NCBI RefSeq assembly: GCF_027595985.1
Contig: NC_073308.1
Coordinates: 11,864,566 to 11,928,565 of the forward strand
DNA length: 64,000 bases
Origin: Sorex araneus
Lineage: Eukaryota > Chordata > Mammalia > Eulipotyphla > Soricidae
Direction: 5' to 3'
Below, piece by piece: positions 33,080 through 46,264 of the stretch. Position 1 is the stretch's first letter. The number at the start of each line of letters is the position of its first letter. The position numbers and the translations under genes are program-made. The notes under the pieces were generated by a model. It saw nothing but the letters and a program-made list of their open reading frames with translations, searched no databases and had not been told where the DNA came from.

Positions 33080-33417
33080 TGTGGAGAGCCTCCACAGGAC
33101 CGTGCTTCGTGGACACCTGTTTCTTGTTAATTGCACCGTGCTTCGTAGACAACACCTGATAAGGAAACAGGATGTCTCGTCATGCCCACGAGCTGTAACT
33201 AGTCTATCAGCTGCAGACACTTGGGCGTAAACAAGCAGTGAGAGGTATATAAGGGGGGAAGCTGCCTAGCTAGTTGGTTCCCCCTCGTTCTCCCCCCTTT
33301 CTCCTTCTCTTTCCCATTCCCCTTCTTCCCTAATGCATGAGAAGTTCCCTGAATAAATTGCTGCAAGAAGAATCTCCGGGTTCCGTGTTTCTTCGCTGGT
33401 TGAAGCGGCACGCGACA
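33080..33417 (+). mobile_element. Solo LTR (338 bp) inside purine repeats
   Basis: Starts TGTGGAGAGCC and ends CGCGACA. It contains a TATA box (gtatataagg, about 33,245), an AATAAA at 33352-33357, then the R/U5-like 'ttgctgcaagaagaatctcc' and 'gggttccgtg'. The segment 'gcatgagaagttccctgaat' to 'agaatctccgggtt' is nearly identical to the LTR end of the mini-provirus at 53658-54392. The target repeat cannot be judged because flanks are GGAA repeats. Confidence 0.85.
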
Positions 33418-34632
<1,215 letters not shown>

Positions 34633-35902
34633 AAAATTCAACCCTTTGTCAATGGCAAAGTGGAGGAACTGATGTAGGCAGGCAGGTAGCTAGGAAAGGG
34701 CCCCATGGCAATGGAATTCCTAGGAAGTCGTAAAACCACCTAGCCCTAAAGCTGTCTGGACCCACCTTGTGGATCCAGGCAGCAAAACCTGAGAAGACCT
34801 TGACCTGGAGCTAGCCCAGAAGGCTGGACCCATTCTCCCAGAGAAGATCCAGCAGGAACAAGATCAAGGAAAGAAGTTCAGAGAAGACCATCTCAACTCT
34901 ACCCCTCAGCAACAACCCTAGCAACGGGCACTTACCTAGCTAGAAAGTCCACGTGGGGCAGACTGAAGAAACCCTATGAAAGCCATCTGAACAAAGGGAG
35001 CGCACACGTATGCTGCCCAAGCCTGTGTGTTGCTTGTGCCCACAAGGACAAACACATGTGGTGCCCGAGCACATGTGTCACCCACATCTCCCCCCTTGAG
35101 ATGTGTACTAGGGCCCTTTCCATCAATGGAGAATTCCACTTTCTCTCTTGAACATGTTACTCTCTCTCACACACATTTTCTCTCCCTCCTTCCCCTTCCT
35201 AAAACCCTCCAAGTAAAATCTGTTTCACTTGACTACTTGTCTCTTCCTGAAGATCTTTTCTGTGAGACAGGACAAAGTACCTGGAAACCCTTGGGTAAGA
35301 CCTAGGACTGACTTTCCTTCCCTGAAAAGAGTGATTCCTCCCTCCAGCCGAAGTCTTTTGGGTCTCCCCAAAAGATCGGGTGGTGGGGACCAACTCTCAT
35401 GCGGAGAAGACCGTGCAGATGTCAGGTGTGGCTTGATGGGACTGGTGGGGCCTCGTGGGGCTGGTGGGACTCGAGGTCAGCTCCACACAGGGCCTCACCA
35501 CATTCTTTTAAAGTCCTAAGCTTCCCAACTGGTCCCTGGGTGGCAGAGGAGGCAGTGGTGGATTGGGACAAAGTGACCGTCTCTCTCCTCCACTGCATTA
35601 CATAAACACCAAAGGGGTCCCACTGACTTCAGAGCCACAAAAACATGCTTAGGTGTAGAAAAGTCATCAACAAGAACACAGGCCATGTTTGACCTTCTAG
35701 AAATGACAGATATTCTCCAAGGTGACAGAAACACCACAGGGAACCTTTAGTGGGAGATACTAATTGGAAGGGAGCAGGAGAAAGGCTCCATGGGAGGAGG
35801 GGGATGGATATTCTCCTGGTCTTGGAAGTATGGGCGTGGAATGTGACACTGTAATCGCATGCCTGAATCCACATACTTTGTCTTGTGAAAATTCTATATC
35901 AA
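34633..35902. other. Interval with no assigned gene
   Basis: Anonymous sequence with short frames only. 'tttctctctcttgaacatg'-type pyrimidine patches near 35,140-35,200. No repeat family assigned. Confidence 0.45.
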
Positions 35903-36070
35903 TAGGAGCCGGAGCAGTAGTATAGCGAGTGGGGCATTTGCCTTGCACGTGGCCAACCTGGGTTCGACCCTCAGCATCCCATATGGTTTCCTGAGCACCA
36001 CCAAGAGTAAGGCCCAAGTGCAGACCCAGGAGTAACCTCTGAGCACTGCTGGTTGTGACACAAAAAGCCC
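35903..36070 (+). mobile_element. SINE, A-tail class
   Basis: 'ggagccggagcagtagtata' head, 'cagcatcccatatggtttcc', 'gcactgctggttgtgacaca'. Flanked by 'tatatcaat' on both sides. Confidence 0.88.
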
Positions 36071-36389
36071 TCCGCAGATTATATATCAATCAGAAAAGAA
36101 TTGAAGTGTTCCCACCTGACTATAATGTGCTCTTTCTGTGGCCCCTCCTTGAACATCACCCTCAATGAGAGTCTCACACTGTCAATAACAACTAGTTTCA
36201 GGGGTATGATTTCCAAGGGTTCATCCCGACTTACTTCCCTTAGGCATTTCCCTGCTAGAGTGTGCATCTTGTATTTGTAATAAGTACTTAGGGTTGCAAG
36301 GTTAATTTCTTATGGCAGATATTAGCCAAAAAAAAAAATTGAAAAACCAAAACCAACTGTGGTTTGTGTATTTTCTTTGGCTTTTAAAA

Positions 36390-36683
36390 AATATTTAAGC
36401 ACCGTAATTTATAATATTGTTAATGGTAGGGTTTCAAGCATAAAACATTTCAGCACCATACACTCCACCAGAGTATCTGCTTCTCCCATCATCATTCCCA
36501 TGTCTTTCTCTATCCTAGTGCCCCCATTCTCCCTGCTTCCTACTGAGGAACAGTTCACAGTTCCTGTTTCCTTGGGCTTTTGTTACTTTCTCCACTCTGC
36601 AGGATACTCTCCAAATACATCCAGAATGAAAACTATATGATTTTGTCTTTTCTGATAGCTGAGTAGTTTTCCACTGTGTATTT
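36390..36683 (-). mobile_element. Old L1 3'-end fragment, inverted
   Basis: 'agcaccatacactccaccag', 'cccccattctccctgcttcc' and 'gctgagtagttttccactgt' are the reverse complement of the L1 3' UTR and of the 'YTMEYYAA' coding block, with a large internal deletion. Confidence 0.55.
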
Positions 36684-36745
36684 GTTTTTGTTTTGTTTTG
36701 TTTTTTGGTTTTTGGGTCACACCGGCAATGCACAGGGGTTACTCC
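36684..36745 (-). mobile_element. SINE tail end running into the assembly gap
   Basis: 'ttttggtttttgggtcacac' and 'gcacaggggttactcc' are the tail half of an inverted A-tail-class SINE. The rest is masked by Ns. Confidence 0.85.
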
Positions 36746-36945
36746 NNNNNNNNNNNNNNNNNNNNNNNNNNNNNNNNNNNNNNNNNNNNNNNNNNNNNNN
36801 NNNNNNNNNNNNNNNNNNNNNNNNNNNNNNNNNNNNNNNNNNNNNNNNNNNNNNNNNNNNNNNNNNNNNNNNNNNNNNNNNNNNNNNNNNNNNNNNNNNN
36901 NNNNNNNNNNNNNNNNNNNNNNNNNNNNNNNNNNNNNNNNNNNNN
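36746..36945. other. Assembly gap, exactly 200 Ns
   Basis: Unresolved bases. The size is probably nominal. It hides the 5' portion of the young L1 and the head of the SINE. Frames drawn across it have no meaning. Confidence 1.
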
Positions 36946-38717
36946 ACGCAATCCCTATAGGGATACCCATGGCATTCTTCAAAGAAACGGAGCAAGCAAT
37001 CCTGAAATTTATATGGAACAATAAACGCCCACGGATAGCTAAAACAATTCTTGGGAAAAAGATGATGGGAGGCATCACCCTTCCCAACCTTAAACTCTAC
37101 TACAAAGCGGTAACAATTAAAACAGCATGGTACTGGAACAAAAGCAGAACTGCAGACCAATGGAACAGGGTGGAATATCCCCACACACAACCTCAAATGT
37201 ATGATCATCTAATCTTTGATAAAGGTGCAAGAGATGTGAAGTGGAGCAAGGAAAGTCTCTTTAGCAAATGGTGCTGGCACAACTGGACAACCACATGCAA
37301 AAAAATGGGCTTAGAACTCGATCTGTCACCATGCACAAAAGTCAGATCAAAATGGATTAAAGACCTCAACATCAGACCACAAACCATAAGGTACAATGAA
37401 GACAAGGTAGGCAAAACCCTCCAGGATATTGAAGATAAAGGCATCTTCAAAGATGACACGGAACTAAGCAATCTAGTAAAAACAGAGATCAACAAATGGG
37501 ACTACATTAAACTAAAAAGCTTCTGCACCGCAAAAGAAACAGCGACCAGAATACAAAGACTATCTACAGAATGGGAAAGGATATTTACACAATACCCATC
37601 AGATAAGGGGTTGATATCAAGGGTATATAAAGCACTGGTTGAACTTTACAAGAAGAAAACATCCAACCCCATCAAAAAATGGGGCGAAGAAATGAACAGA
37701 AACTTTACCAAGGAAGAGATACGAATGGCCAAAAGACACATGAAAATGTGCTCTACATCACTAATCATCAGAGAGATGCAGATCAAAACAACCTTGAGAT
37801 ACCACCTCACACCACAGAGGCTAGCACACATCCAAAAGAACAAAAGCAACCGCTGTTGGAGAGGATGTGGGGAGAAAGGGACCCTTCTACACTGCTGGTG
37901 GGAATGCCGGCTAGTTCAGCCCTTTTGGAAAACAGTATGGACGATTCTCAAAAAACTTGAGGTTGAGCTCCCATTTGACCCAGCAATACCACTGCTGGGA
38001 ATATATCCCAGAAAAGCCAAAAAGTATAGTCGAAGTGACATATGCACTTATATGTTCACCGCAGCACTGTTTACAATAGGCAGAATCCGGAAAAAACCCG
38101 AGTGCCCTAGAACAGATGACTGGTTGAAGAAACTCTGGTACATCTATACAATGGAATACTATGCAGCTGTTAGAAAAAATGAGGTCATGACGTTTGCATA
38201 TAAGTGGATCAACATGGAAAGTATCATGCTAAGTGAAATGAGTCAGAAAGAGAGAGACAGACATAGAAAGATTGCACTCATCTGTGGAATATAGAATAAT
38301 AGACTATAAGACGAACACCCAAGAATAGTAGAAATAAGTACCAGGAGGTTGTCACCATGGCTTGGAGGCTGTTCTCTCATTCTGGGCAACTCAGAGAAGG
38401 GAACAGCAAGTAAAATGTGGTTGTTGGTCATGTGGGGGAAAGATGATGCGGGCCAAATATAGACTAGAGACTGAACACAATGGCCACTCAAGACCTTTAT
38501 TGCAAACCACAACACCTAATCAGAGAGAGAGAACAAAAGGGAATACCCTGCCATAGTGGCAGTGTGGGGTGGGGGGAGACGGGACTGGGAAGGGGGGGTG
38601 GGATGTTGGGTTTACTGGTGGTGGAGAATGGGCACTGGTGAAGGGATGGGTTATCAAACTTTGTAAAGGAGAAACATGAGCACAAAAATGTATAAATCTG
38701 TAACTGTAAAAAAAAAA
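36946..38717 (+). mobile_element. Young L1, 3' part (ORF2 C-terminus, 3' UTR, poly-A)
   Basis: An uninterrupted ORF2 end is followed by a 3' UTR with 'cactggtgaagggatgggtt' and 'tgtataaatctgtaactgt', then A10 and TATATA. Intact coding and a clean A-run mark it as the youngest L1 in the window. The 5' end is hidden in the gap. Confidence 0.95.
36948..38294 (+). CDS. L1 ORF2 protein, C-terminal 448 residues (partial)
   Basis: ORF2p is the L1 endonuclease/reverse transcriptase that performs target-primed reverse transcription in the nucleus. What remains is the part after the RT palm. It begins [16 protein letters not shown], the start of the thumb/C-terminal region, and includes [14 protein letters not shown] and '[14 protein letters not shown]'. 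It also has a complete C-terminal zinc knuckle [18 protein letters not shown] (spacing C-x3-C-x7-H-x4-C) and [14 protein letters not shown] near the end. The stop is TAG at 38292-38294. No frameshift or internal stop, unlike every other L1 here. Length is consistent with the last third of a ~1,275-residue ORF2p. The N-terminal endonuclease and catalytic FADD motif would lie in or before the gap. If the element is 5'-truncated there, it is inactive despite the open frame. Confidence 0.93.
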   Translation, partial: AIPIGIPMAFFKETEQAILKFIWNNKRPRIAKTILGKKMMGGITLPNLKLYYKAVTIKTAWYWNKSRTADQWNRVEYPHTQPQMYDHLIFDKGARDVKWSKESLFSKWCWHNWTTTCKKMGLELDLSPCTKVRSKWIKDLNIRPQTIRYNEDKVGKTLQDIEDKGIFKDDTELSNLVKTEINKWDYIKLKSFCTAKETATRIQRLSTEWERIFTQYPSDKGLISRVYKALVELYKKKTSNPIKKWGEEMNRNFTKEEIRMAKRHMKMCSTSLIIREMQIKTTLRYHLTPQRLAHIQKNKSNRCWRGCGEKGTLLHCWWECRLVQPFWKTVWTILKKLEVELPFDPAIPLLGIYPRKAKKYSRSDICTYMFTAALFTIGRIRKKPECPRTDDWLKKLWYIYTMEYYAAVRKNEVMTFAYKWINMESIMLSEMSQKERDRHRKIALICGI

Positions 38718-39261
38718 TATATATATAATCCAATAGAATTCTGCTTGCCACTTGTAAGCACAAATGTAAAGAATGTGAAAATAATAAAGTAAGTTAAAGA
38801 AAAAAAAATAAAATAAAAAAGGTTTTAAAAAAGTTTTACAAAGTTTAAAAAATACTATTGTTTAATTTTCTCATTTTACTTTTTACCTTACATATTTCAT
38901 CTTTAAACAGTATAACCCATCAACATGGTTTTATAGTTAGTGAGCATGTAACTATTTTATTATGAGATTAGAGAAAAGTTATAAAAAACACATTGATAGA
39001 ATTTTTATATACGCCTATGTATATAGTAATTGTCTACTCATCTATGTTTCTTCATGAAAATGTGAGTTAGTGTCCAGCCAGTGCACTGTGTCTTGACCTT
39101 TTTCTGATCATGACGGCTTTTGACCTTGTTTCCTTCCTGTGTCTCCCTCCCACCCCATTCTACCAATTAGCTTCCTGGTCTCATGCTCTGGCTCCCCAGT
39201 TATGTGACTTTTTATCTGTGACCCCCTAAAATATCTTATGGTCCCTGATTGAGAAATACTT

Positions 39262-39512
39262 GTTTAATACCTAGCACAGTGGTAGGTAGGGCATTTGCCT
39301 TGCATGTGGCTGACCCGGGTTCGATTCCTCCGCCCCTCTGTAGAGCCCGGCAAGCTACCGAGAGTATCTCGCCCGCATGGCAGAGCCTGGCCAGCTACCC
39401 GTGGCATATTCGATATGCCAAAAACAGTAACAACAAGTCTCAAAATGGAGACGTTACTGGTGCCTGCTTGAGCAAATTGATGAGCAATGGGATGACAGTG
39501 AGAGTGACAGTG
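39262..39512 (+). mobile_element. SINE, RTE-tailed class (orthologue of 23358-23602)
   Basis: 'tttgccttgcatgtggctga', 'gacccgggttcgattcctcc', 'gcagagcctggccagctacc', tail 'gagacgttactggtgcctgc...gatgacagtgagagtgacag'. Confidence 0.92.
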
Positions 39513-40264
39513 AATTTGGTTTTAGTTGTAGGGCAGACCTGCTAGATAAAATTTTTTTCAGTGCTCTTTGAATTTCTCTTTCATTTTTGAAGGATGCTTT
39601 TGTTATACAAAGAACTCTCTAAGGTCTTTTCCTCCTAGAAATTCAAAACTGTAAGCATATTTGAGAGAATTTATAAATAAATTCCTCTATAGGTAGTGAA
39701 AATAATATGTAGGTCTAAAGATCTGTGGAGCCATATGGTGAAGCACTACTGCTTACCCACCCCATCTCCTTTCAGCCTGCCTTGAGACAGCCCTTCCTCC
39801 CACACCTGGACTGTGGGACCCACTACCACTAGCCTGTGCCTCGATACCATCCCTTTGGACTTCCCTAAGCTGACCCTGTCTCTAAACCCAAGCAGTCCCA
39901 AGTGGACCCAGTGGCTGCACTAATAACCCCCAACACGTGGGCATATCAGCATCCTTGCAACAACTCTACTCCTTCAACACCACTTACAGCATTTTCATAA
40001 TTCTCTCCCACAATCCTTCCACAATAACCCTGGTTTCTAAATGGGAGTAACTAGACCTACACTTGCCTGTCAACTGAAATGTCATCTCAAGATCATGGAA
40101 CTAGTTAGAAAACAACAGATCACAAGTGGTAGCCCTGGAAATAATTAATTAGATCAGTTTAATGACGAATAAGGTCAATATTCAGATAAACAGAATTCTA
40201 AAGCTCACCTGCAGCATCCACAAAGCTCTAAGGAGGTGGGGATACAAAAAAAAAATCATCTGCA

Positions 40265-40579
40265 ATGGCAGAAAGAGAGAGAAGTCCAGGCAAATTCTCA
40301 TGCTCAATTCAAATTTTGAGCCTCATCAAAAAGACCCTCAAATCAACACTTTATGAAATGGCAATAGAAATAAAGCAAGGGGAAGAGAAACTCAATCAGA
40401 TCAAGGAAGAATTGATACGTGTTATTAAAGAGTCCACACAAATGGAATTAAAGGAGGTAAAGAATGCAAGGATAGCACACCACAAAAACAGAATTCTGCA
40501 TGCAGAGAACCATATCAGTGACAGTGAAGACAAAATGCTAACCAACCGTGAAAATGATGTTGCAAAAGAAAAGAGGTAA
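40265..40579 (+). pseudogene. L1 ORF1 N-terminal remnant (copy B1)
   Basis: A 104-codon frame paralogous to 24,330-24,623 (LIKKTLKSTLYEMAIEIKQGEEKLNQIKEEL...), extended slightly because a frameshift in A is absent here. Coiled-coil composition, terminated by TAA. Confidence 0.75.
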
Positions 40580-40904
40580 GCAAATAGAAGATAAAATAAG
40601 ATTATTGATGAACAACAGCAAATGGATTATTATAGGAGTAGCAAATGGAGAGGAAAGAGAGAAAGGGGAATAATGACTAGAGGAAGAAAAAATAACTGAC
40701 AACTTCTCCAGTTTCTGGAGGGAGGCTTTTGCACAGATTCAAGAGGCTCAGAGGGACTGCTCCGGAGCCTGGGGAATGCCTCTAGACAGGGCTGAGCTTC
40801 CCACCTGATGCAAGACCAAGAATGCAGAGCATCAGTAAGAGGGAAAAGTGCTGTGTTAGAGCCAGAAAACAAAGGAAAGACAGGCATTTCTTTCTATGGT
40901 AAGA

Positions 40905-41062
40905 AAGAGTCTAGGGACCTGATCAGTAGTAGAGCAGGGCTGGCCCTTGCCCTGCATATGGTTCCCTGAGCCCTGCAGAGTGATCCCTGAGTACCAGCCA
41001 GGGATCCTGCACACACCCCTGAGCACACACCAGATGTGGCCCCCAAACAAAATACAGGAAAG
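40905..41062 (+). mobile_element. Old SINE remnant, A-tail class
   Basis: 'ctgatcagtagtagagcagg', 'catatggttccctgagccct', 'gatgtggcccccaaacaaaa'. The B-box region is deleted. Confidence 0.65.
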
Positions 41063-41384
41063 GATTCTAGGGCGTTGGAGATGCTCAAAGGGCTGAGCAC
41101 ATGATACCTGGCATATACAGGGCCTGGCAATCAATCCTCTACACCGCATGTAGGAACTCCGGCGCACCGCTGGTGGAGAGCAGCACAGCTGGAAGCCTCA
41201 CTCCCACCCAAGAGAGAGAAAGACATGAGACTGCAGAGGCCTGAATTTAGTCCGGCTCTGTGCCTGTCACCAGTTGGAACATCTAGACACTTCAGGTTCC
41301 TGAGTCCCAATTTCTATCAGATGGAAATAAATTTCCTCATCTATAGCACTGAGATTACTACACTGAGGACAAGGCTGGATTTTT

Positions 41385-41568
41385 TGTTTGTTTGTTTGTT
41401 TGCATTTTGGGGTCACACCTGGTGATACACCGGGGTTACTCCTAGTCCTGCACTCAGGAATTACTCCTGGTGGTGCTCAGGGGACCAGGTGGAATGCTGG
41501 GAATTGAACCCAGGTTGGCCATGTGCAAAGCAATTGCCCTACCCGCTGAGCTATTGATCCAGCCCCAT
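41385..41568 (-). mobile_element. SINE, A-tail class, with perfect TSD
   Basis: 'ttttggggtcacacctggtg', 'gggaattgaacccaggttgg', head end 'ctattgatccagcccc'. Flanked by the 12-bp direct repeat ggctggattttt (41373-41384 and 41569-41580). The tail shows a (GTTT)n run. Confidence 0.94.
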
Positions 41569-41666
41569 GGCTGGATTTTTAAATGTACTTTTCTGTCCCC
41601 CTCATCTGGTACAGTTCCTGGTACATGGAAGTGCTCAGTAAGTATTTGCTGAAAGAAGAAATTAAG

Positions 41667-41812
41667 TGGGGCAGAGGTGATGGCTCAAGGCCTTTGCATG
41701 TGGGGGACTTAGGTTTGATCCCCAGTACTGCATGAACTCTGAGCACCGCAAGTCTTATGAGTAGCTTCTGAAATTTGAGCACTGCTGAATGTGGCCTGAA
41801 AATCAAGAATAA
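41667..41812 (+). mobile_element. Old SINE, A-tail class
   Basis: 'ggggcagaggtgatggctca', 'aggtttgatccccagtactg', 'gaatgtggcctgaaaatcaa'. Confidence 0.65.
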
Positions 41813-42362
41813 GCAAACTTGAAGTAGGGCAGGGGAGACAGTTTAAGTAGTGACGGCACCATATGGCCCCCTCGGCATGCTGTTCTGATGGTCTGAAATC
41901 ACCAAAATGTTGCCATGATGCCCTGCTAGCACCTCTGGGCTAAGCATGAAGAGCATCACAAATGGTTCCATGATGTATCAATTAATTTACAAGAGATGTC
42001 CAGAACTGGAATATCTATAGAAATAGAAAACATCTGCATGGCTGCCAGAGACTCAGAGAAAGGGGAACAGGAAGAACTGCTACTGGGTGCTACAGTACTT
42101 CTTTCACGGGGGTGCGAATATTCTAAAATTAGATTGTGGCAACAGTGGGTGGCACAGTTCTGTGAATAAATTAAAAACCACTCACCTATGTATTTCAGAT
42201 GAGTACATGTCATGCCATATATGTAGTTATTGACTATTTTAATATATTACCTTGAGAAACATGTCTTTAAATCCTTTATTTTTAACTGGATCTGCTTTTT
42301 ATTGCGGAAGTATAAAAGGCCTTTATATATTCTGGCTATTAGGCCCTTTAAAGTTTTTAATG

Positions 42363-42550
42363 TTGGGCCAGAGACACAGTATGTGGGTTATGCCACTTGT
42401 CTCCCACGTGGCTGACTCCAATTCTATTTGCTAGTACCACATATGGGCTCCCAAAGACTGCAAGGAATATTTATTGGGCACAGAGCCAGGAGTGAACCCT
42501 GAGCAGTGCTGGTGCCCAATGCCCCACCTCCTTCCCCCCCATAAATAAAG
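42363..42550 (+). mobile_element. Old SINE, A-tail class
   Basis: 'gggccagagacacagtatgt', 'gcacagagccaggagtgaac', 'cctgagcagtgctggtgccc', then 'ccataaataaag'. Confidence 0.7.
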
Positions 42551-42633
42551 GATTTTAAATCTTTATGGAAATTCAACTTAAAATTTTCTTTCTACATTAG
42601 ATAGTATTACTATATTATATAGAAGGTCCAATC

Positions 42634-42815
42634 AGGGGTCAGAGTGATAATGTAGAGTGTAGTGCTTGTCTTATAAGCAACCGGCCTGGGTTTGACAACT
42701 GGTACCTTCGATGAGCTTCAGGCTGCCAGGTGATCCCTGAATGAAAAGCCAGGAGTAAGCTCAGTAAGCCCTGAGCACCACTAAGTATGGCCCCAAAACA
42801 AAAACAAAACAAAGA
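42634..42815 (+). mobile_element. Old SINE, A-tail class
   Basis: 'ggggtcagagtgataatgta', 'gcctgggtttgacaactggt', 'aaagccaggagtaagctcag', 'ggccccaaaacaaaaacaa'. Confidence 0.75.
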
Positions 42816-44500
42816 TGCAATGCTTTCTTCAGCTGAACTTCTACGAGGTAGGGTAGGAAGAGACAACGAAGGCACATATGCACCAGAAGCCTACTGCCTA
42901 AAGACTCAGTCCTTGTCAGGATACAAAGCCAGCCAGTGGCTCTGCCCAACCTCTGAGGAGCACTGGGAAGGTGGCATAGGGAACAGCCTTCCGAGGAGAA
43001 CCAGCCTATGGGACAGACGTCCCAGTGGCCAGGAGGAGAGAAGACACAACTAAAGCTCGAAGTTCTTTGCTGGAAGGAAGTTCTCAGAATAATGGAACAT
43101 CAGCAAGGAGAGAAAGCAAGCTCAGCTTCTCCCAGAAAGACACCTCAGAATTTGGTTTCCAGACAATCCAAACATTGTTCTCACACCCTGCCTCTCCCAG
43201 GGAATGCAGGGCCCATGGAGAGGCCGGGAGAGCCCAGGCCCACAGCCACCAACAGGTCCCCTTGCAAGGGCCAGAAGGAGGTAGTCTTTCGACTACATGG
43301 GAAGGAATGGACATCATGTGAGAGGGGAGGCCAGGCCGAGGGATAGTTGAGCAGCAGCGGTTCCTGAGGTCTCCTTACTCCTTTAGAGCATATGACTGGG
43401 GATCAAAGGGAAATATCAGTGCTGTGGGGGCTCAGGGAGGTCCCCTGAAAGATTTCCAGTGAGCCTGCTGCCCTAGGGCTTCTTGATGGCTCTGGGCACC
43501 ACAGGGTCAAAACCTATATCCTAGTCACCCATGTGGGTGGCCACTGAGGCAGTTACTGTCTTTGTACATTTACTGTTTCCTGATTTTCCCAAGTATGAGT
43601 GTTTTGGGCTCTGAGGCAGAACAATTGTTGTCCACTTTCACAGAGAAAACTGAGGTTCAGTAGGAATGGGCCCAGAGAAGGCACAGAATTCTCTGGTCTC
43701 CTCACCCCAACCCTACACTTCTCACCAAACCACTGTCACGGGTATTAAAATAAAAGCATTAAAGGCAACTTATTAATGAGACTTTTAGGAGATAGGCAGA
43801 TGCTCCAGTTGGTTGGAGAAGACCTAAACTCATGGAGAAACCACAGTGCTGAAGGGGCAGCGGCTCCAGTCAGCTCCCACGTCCCAGCACACAGCTAGGA
43901 AGGAACTGCCCTGGTTGTTTGGGTTTTCAGTTTTCATTTTCCTCTTTATATTCTTTTACCTTCTCTATACACTTCCAATTTTACTTCTCCAATTTCCATT
44001 TTCACTCTCCCCCACCCACCCTGCTGAGATCAAAGAACAAAAAGAGAAGAATGCTTTAGAAGAGGCTTACATTGAAAGAAGAAATGCAGGGGCTGACTTT
44101 CCTGCCTTCAAAACACTTCATCCAGGAGTAAAAAGCAATCTGTGCTCCTGAGAGACTTCTCAGCCATCCCTGCTGGCCAGCTCTCTGGGGCCTGACCCCA
44201 GTCCTGTACTGGGCCGCGTGGAGCAATAGACTGACTCTCAGTCATGCAGTGGCGGTGCCACCTGATGAATCGTGTTCTGCAGCTGGGGAAGCATGGCAAA
44301 TTTTGCTGTTGGAAGAAGCGTGACAAGGTTATCTTCTGACTCAGAAGGGCAGCTGACTTTTCAGCCACAAGTGCTCAATGAGTAAATGGCACTGTCTTGC
44401 ACTGAGCCAAGCTGGATTTCTGGACTAGTGTCTTGTGAGGGGCAGAATGGGGGTGGGTGGGAGAGGTGGGGAGAGAGAGAGGGGAAGGTCTGTGTGTGTG
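42816..44500. other. Interval with no assigned gene
   Basis: Three overlapping plus-strand frames of 88-112 codons (42,787-43,346) cover the same ~500 bp with none preferred. No recognisable motif, and the first starts inside a SINE. Not called as coding. Confidence 0.45.
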
Positions 44501-44510
44501 TGTGCAAGGG

Positions 44511-44511
44511 A

Positions 44512-44547
<36 letters not shown>
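44511..44547 (+). repeat. (AG)n microsatellite with adjacent (TG)n
   Basis: About 17 AG repeats, preceded by GTGTGTGTGTG at 44,490-44,503. Confidence 0.92.
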
Positions 44548-44550
<3 letters not shown>

Positions 44551-45665
44551 GGAACTGAGCCTTTGAAGGAACCAAGTGTAGAGAGAGAAACTTCCACTGT
44601 ATGATTCCCAGACTAAGCTTGGGATACAGGAGGCAAGGATAGGTTGCTGGGGGACACCAGGTGAAAACGTTCTTTCCTTCCATCCAGCCAAGAACACCCT
44701 TTTCCCCTCACACTCTTCTCTCATGTTCCCTAGGACTCTGAATAAAAACAGGAACTTCCCCGCCCCACAAGTTTATCCACCAGTGCACCTCCAGGGCCCC
44801 GAATAGTGCTTTTGGGAAAACACTTGCTGAATGAAGTGATGAATAACATAAAAACAAGGGCAAGTCAAAGATAGCTCATGGTGGAGAACAGGCCTTGCCC
44901 ACAGAACACGGGTTTGATCCCCAGCACCACACAAACCAACAGAGGCCTGGGGCAGGTGTCTCCAGTCACTGAGAAAGGGAAGTGAAGAGGAGAGCTCCTC
45001 CCATTAAACCCAGCTGCAGAAGGTGAAAACCAGTCCGATTTCTGGCACCTTAAGCAGGGGGATCCTGGAGGCACTTGAAGGAGTCTCAAAGGAATGAGAC
45101 TCGGAGAAGCTGCACAGAGACTATGGGTTCTCCTTAGGGTCCTTATCAACAACCGTGAAATAACCAAGTCTGCTGCCCGGTCAAGAGAATGTGGAGGGAA
45201 TGTGCACCCACCGTGCATGGGGCAAGTGTGTGTGCTGCTCTGAGGTCATAGTTCCTTGGGTTCAGGAGTGTCCCAAATGGTCAAAGCTCAATGACCTGGC
45301 ACCTGCAGAAAGAAGAAACAAACTTGACAGGCCCGGGTGGTTGTTGGGGCTGACCAGCAAACAGCTCTGGCTGGGGGAGCACAAGGTGAGGAGCCTTAAC
45401 ATGTGCAGGACAACTCACACACCATTCTGCCACCACACAGTGGCATCTCCACTTCCCCAGGCCAGCACTGTGAATGGAAGGGCTGGGTCCTGCAGCTGCA
45501 GTGGAGTGAGCGACTGAGGCACCAGCACTCACCTTCAGGGATTTGGCTGCTGCCTACCAGGCGGGTGGCCAGCACAGGGAGTCCAGCATCAGTGCCAGAC
45601 ACACAAACCCCAGGAAGCCCAGGGGAACAGAAGGTGAGGAGAAACTGGCTACGCAACAGGGGCGG

Positions 45666-45805
45666 CCCCCCATGCTAGCTGACCAGTGGAGCCTCTCGGG
45701 GGTCAGTCCAGCCAGTCCCCTTAACTGCCAGGCTGTCCCCCAAGCTAGCTGACCCCAGGAGACCCCTCGGGGGCAAGTCTAGCCTCCCCCTAACTGCCAG
45801 GTTGT
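45666..45805 (+). repeat. 70-bp tandem duplication (2 units)
   Basis: 'gctagctgacc' at 45,674 and 45,744. Each is followed by 'ctcgggggncagtc' and 'ccctaactgccagg'. Units are about 80 percent alike. Confidence 0.85.
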
Positions 45806-46149
45806 GCGCAAGCGTCTGTATTTGGCTGCTGTGGGGCAGTGAGGGGGGTTAGCAGAGGGCTTGAACTTTCTCAGACCGCATGGGGACTGGGCCAAGGGGC
45901 CATGGGTGCAAGCTGAGGCCGCGGGCAGAGGTGCAAGGACCTTGCTGGGTTTGTCATGAGACAGATGAGGAAGCGGAGACGGGGGCCAGGGAGGACGGGA
46001 AGGACATGGAGTGAGGCGCTGAGCTCGGGCACATTTAAGGGCTGGTCCAGGTTGTCACGAAAGCGCTGGGCTCCACCGGCCACTCGCCTTGGCTGTGCTG
46101 GTGAACGTGGGGCCAGCGGAGGTGGAGGGGGGGCTTGGAGGAGGGGCCC

Positions 46150-46262
46150 CTGGTTTTTGGCTTTTTTGGGGTAGACACCCGACAGTGCTCAGGGCTCAGT
46201 CCTGCGCTCCACACTCAGGAATCCCATACGCGATGCCGCGGGGGATCGAACCCGGGTCCCCG
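46150..46262 (-). mobile_element. SINE fragment at the edge of a CpG island
   Basis: 'ggcttttttggggtagacac', 'cactcaggaatcccatacgc', 'gggggatcgaacccgggtcc'. The head is lost. The retained B-box region adds CpGs. Confidence 0.75.
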
Positions 46263-46264
46263 GG

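Larger units (their letters stand above)
38815..40752 (+). repeat. Copy B1 of the duplicated block
   Basis: Collinear with 22,905 to about 24,835: shared 'cagtataacccatcaacatg', the RTE-tailed SINE, and the L1 ORF1 remnant. Homology stops abruptly at 'ttcaagaggctcagag' (40,752), inside L1 ORF1. The next stretch is unrelated. Confidence 0.88.

Noticed and set aside
36515-37208. Frames crossing the N gap
   Set aside because: Ns translate to X. Continuity across an unknown interval is meaningless.
42787-43346. Overlapping plus-strand frames of 88-112 codons
   Set aside because: Three competing frames over the same DNA, the first starting in a SINE tail. No motif supports any of them.
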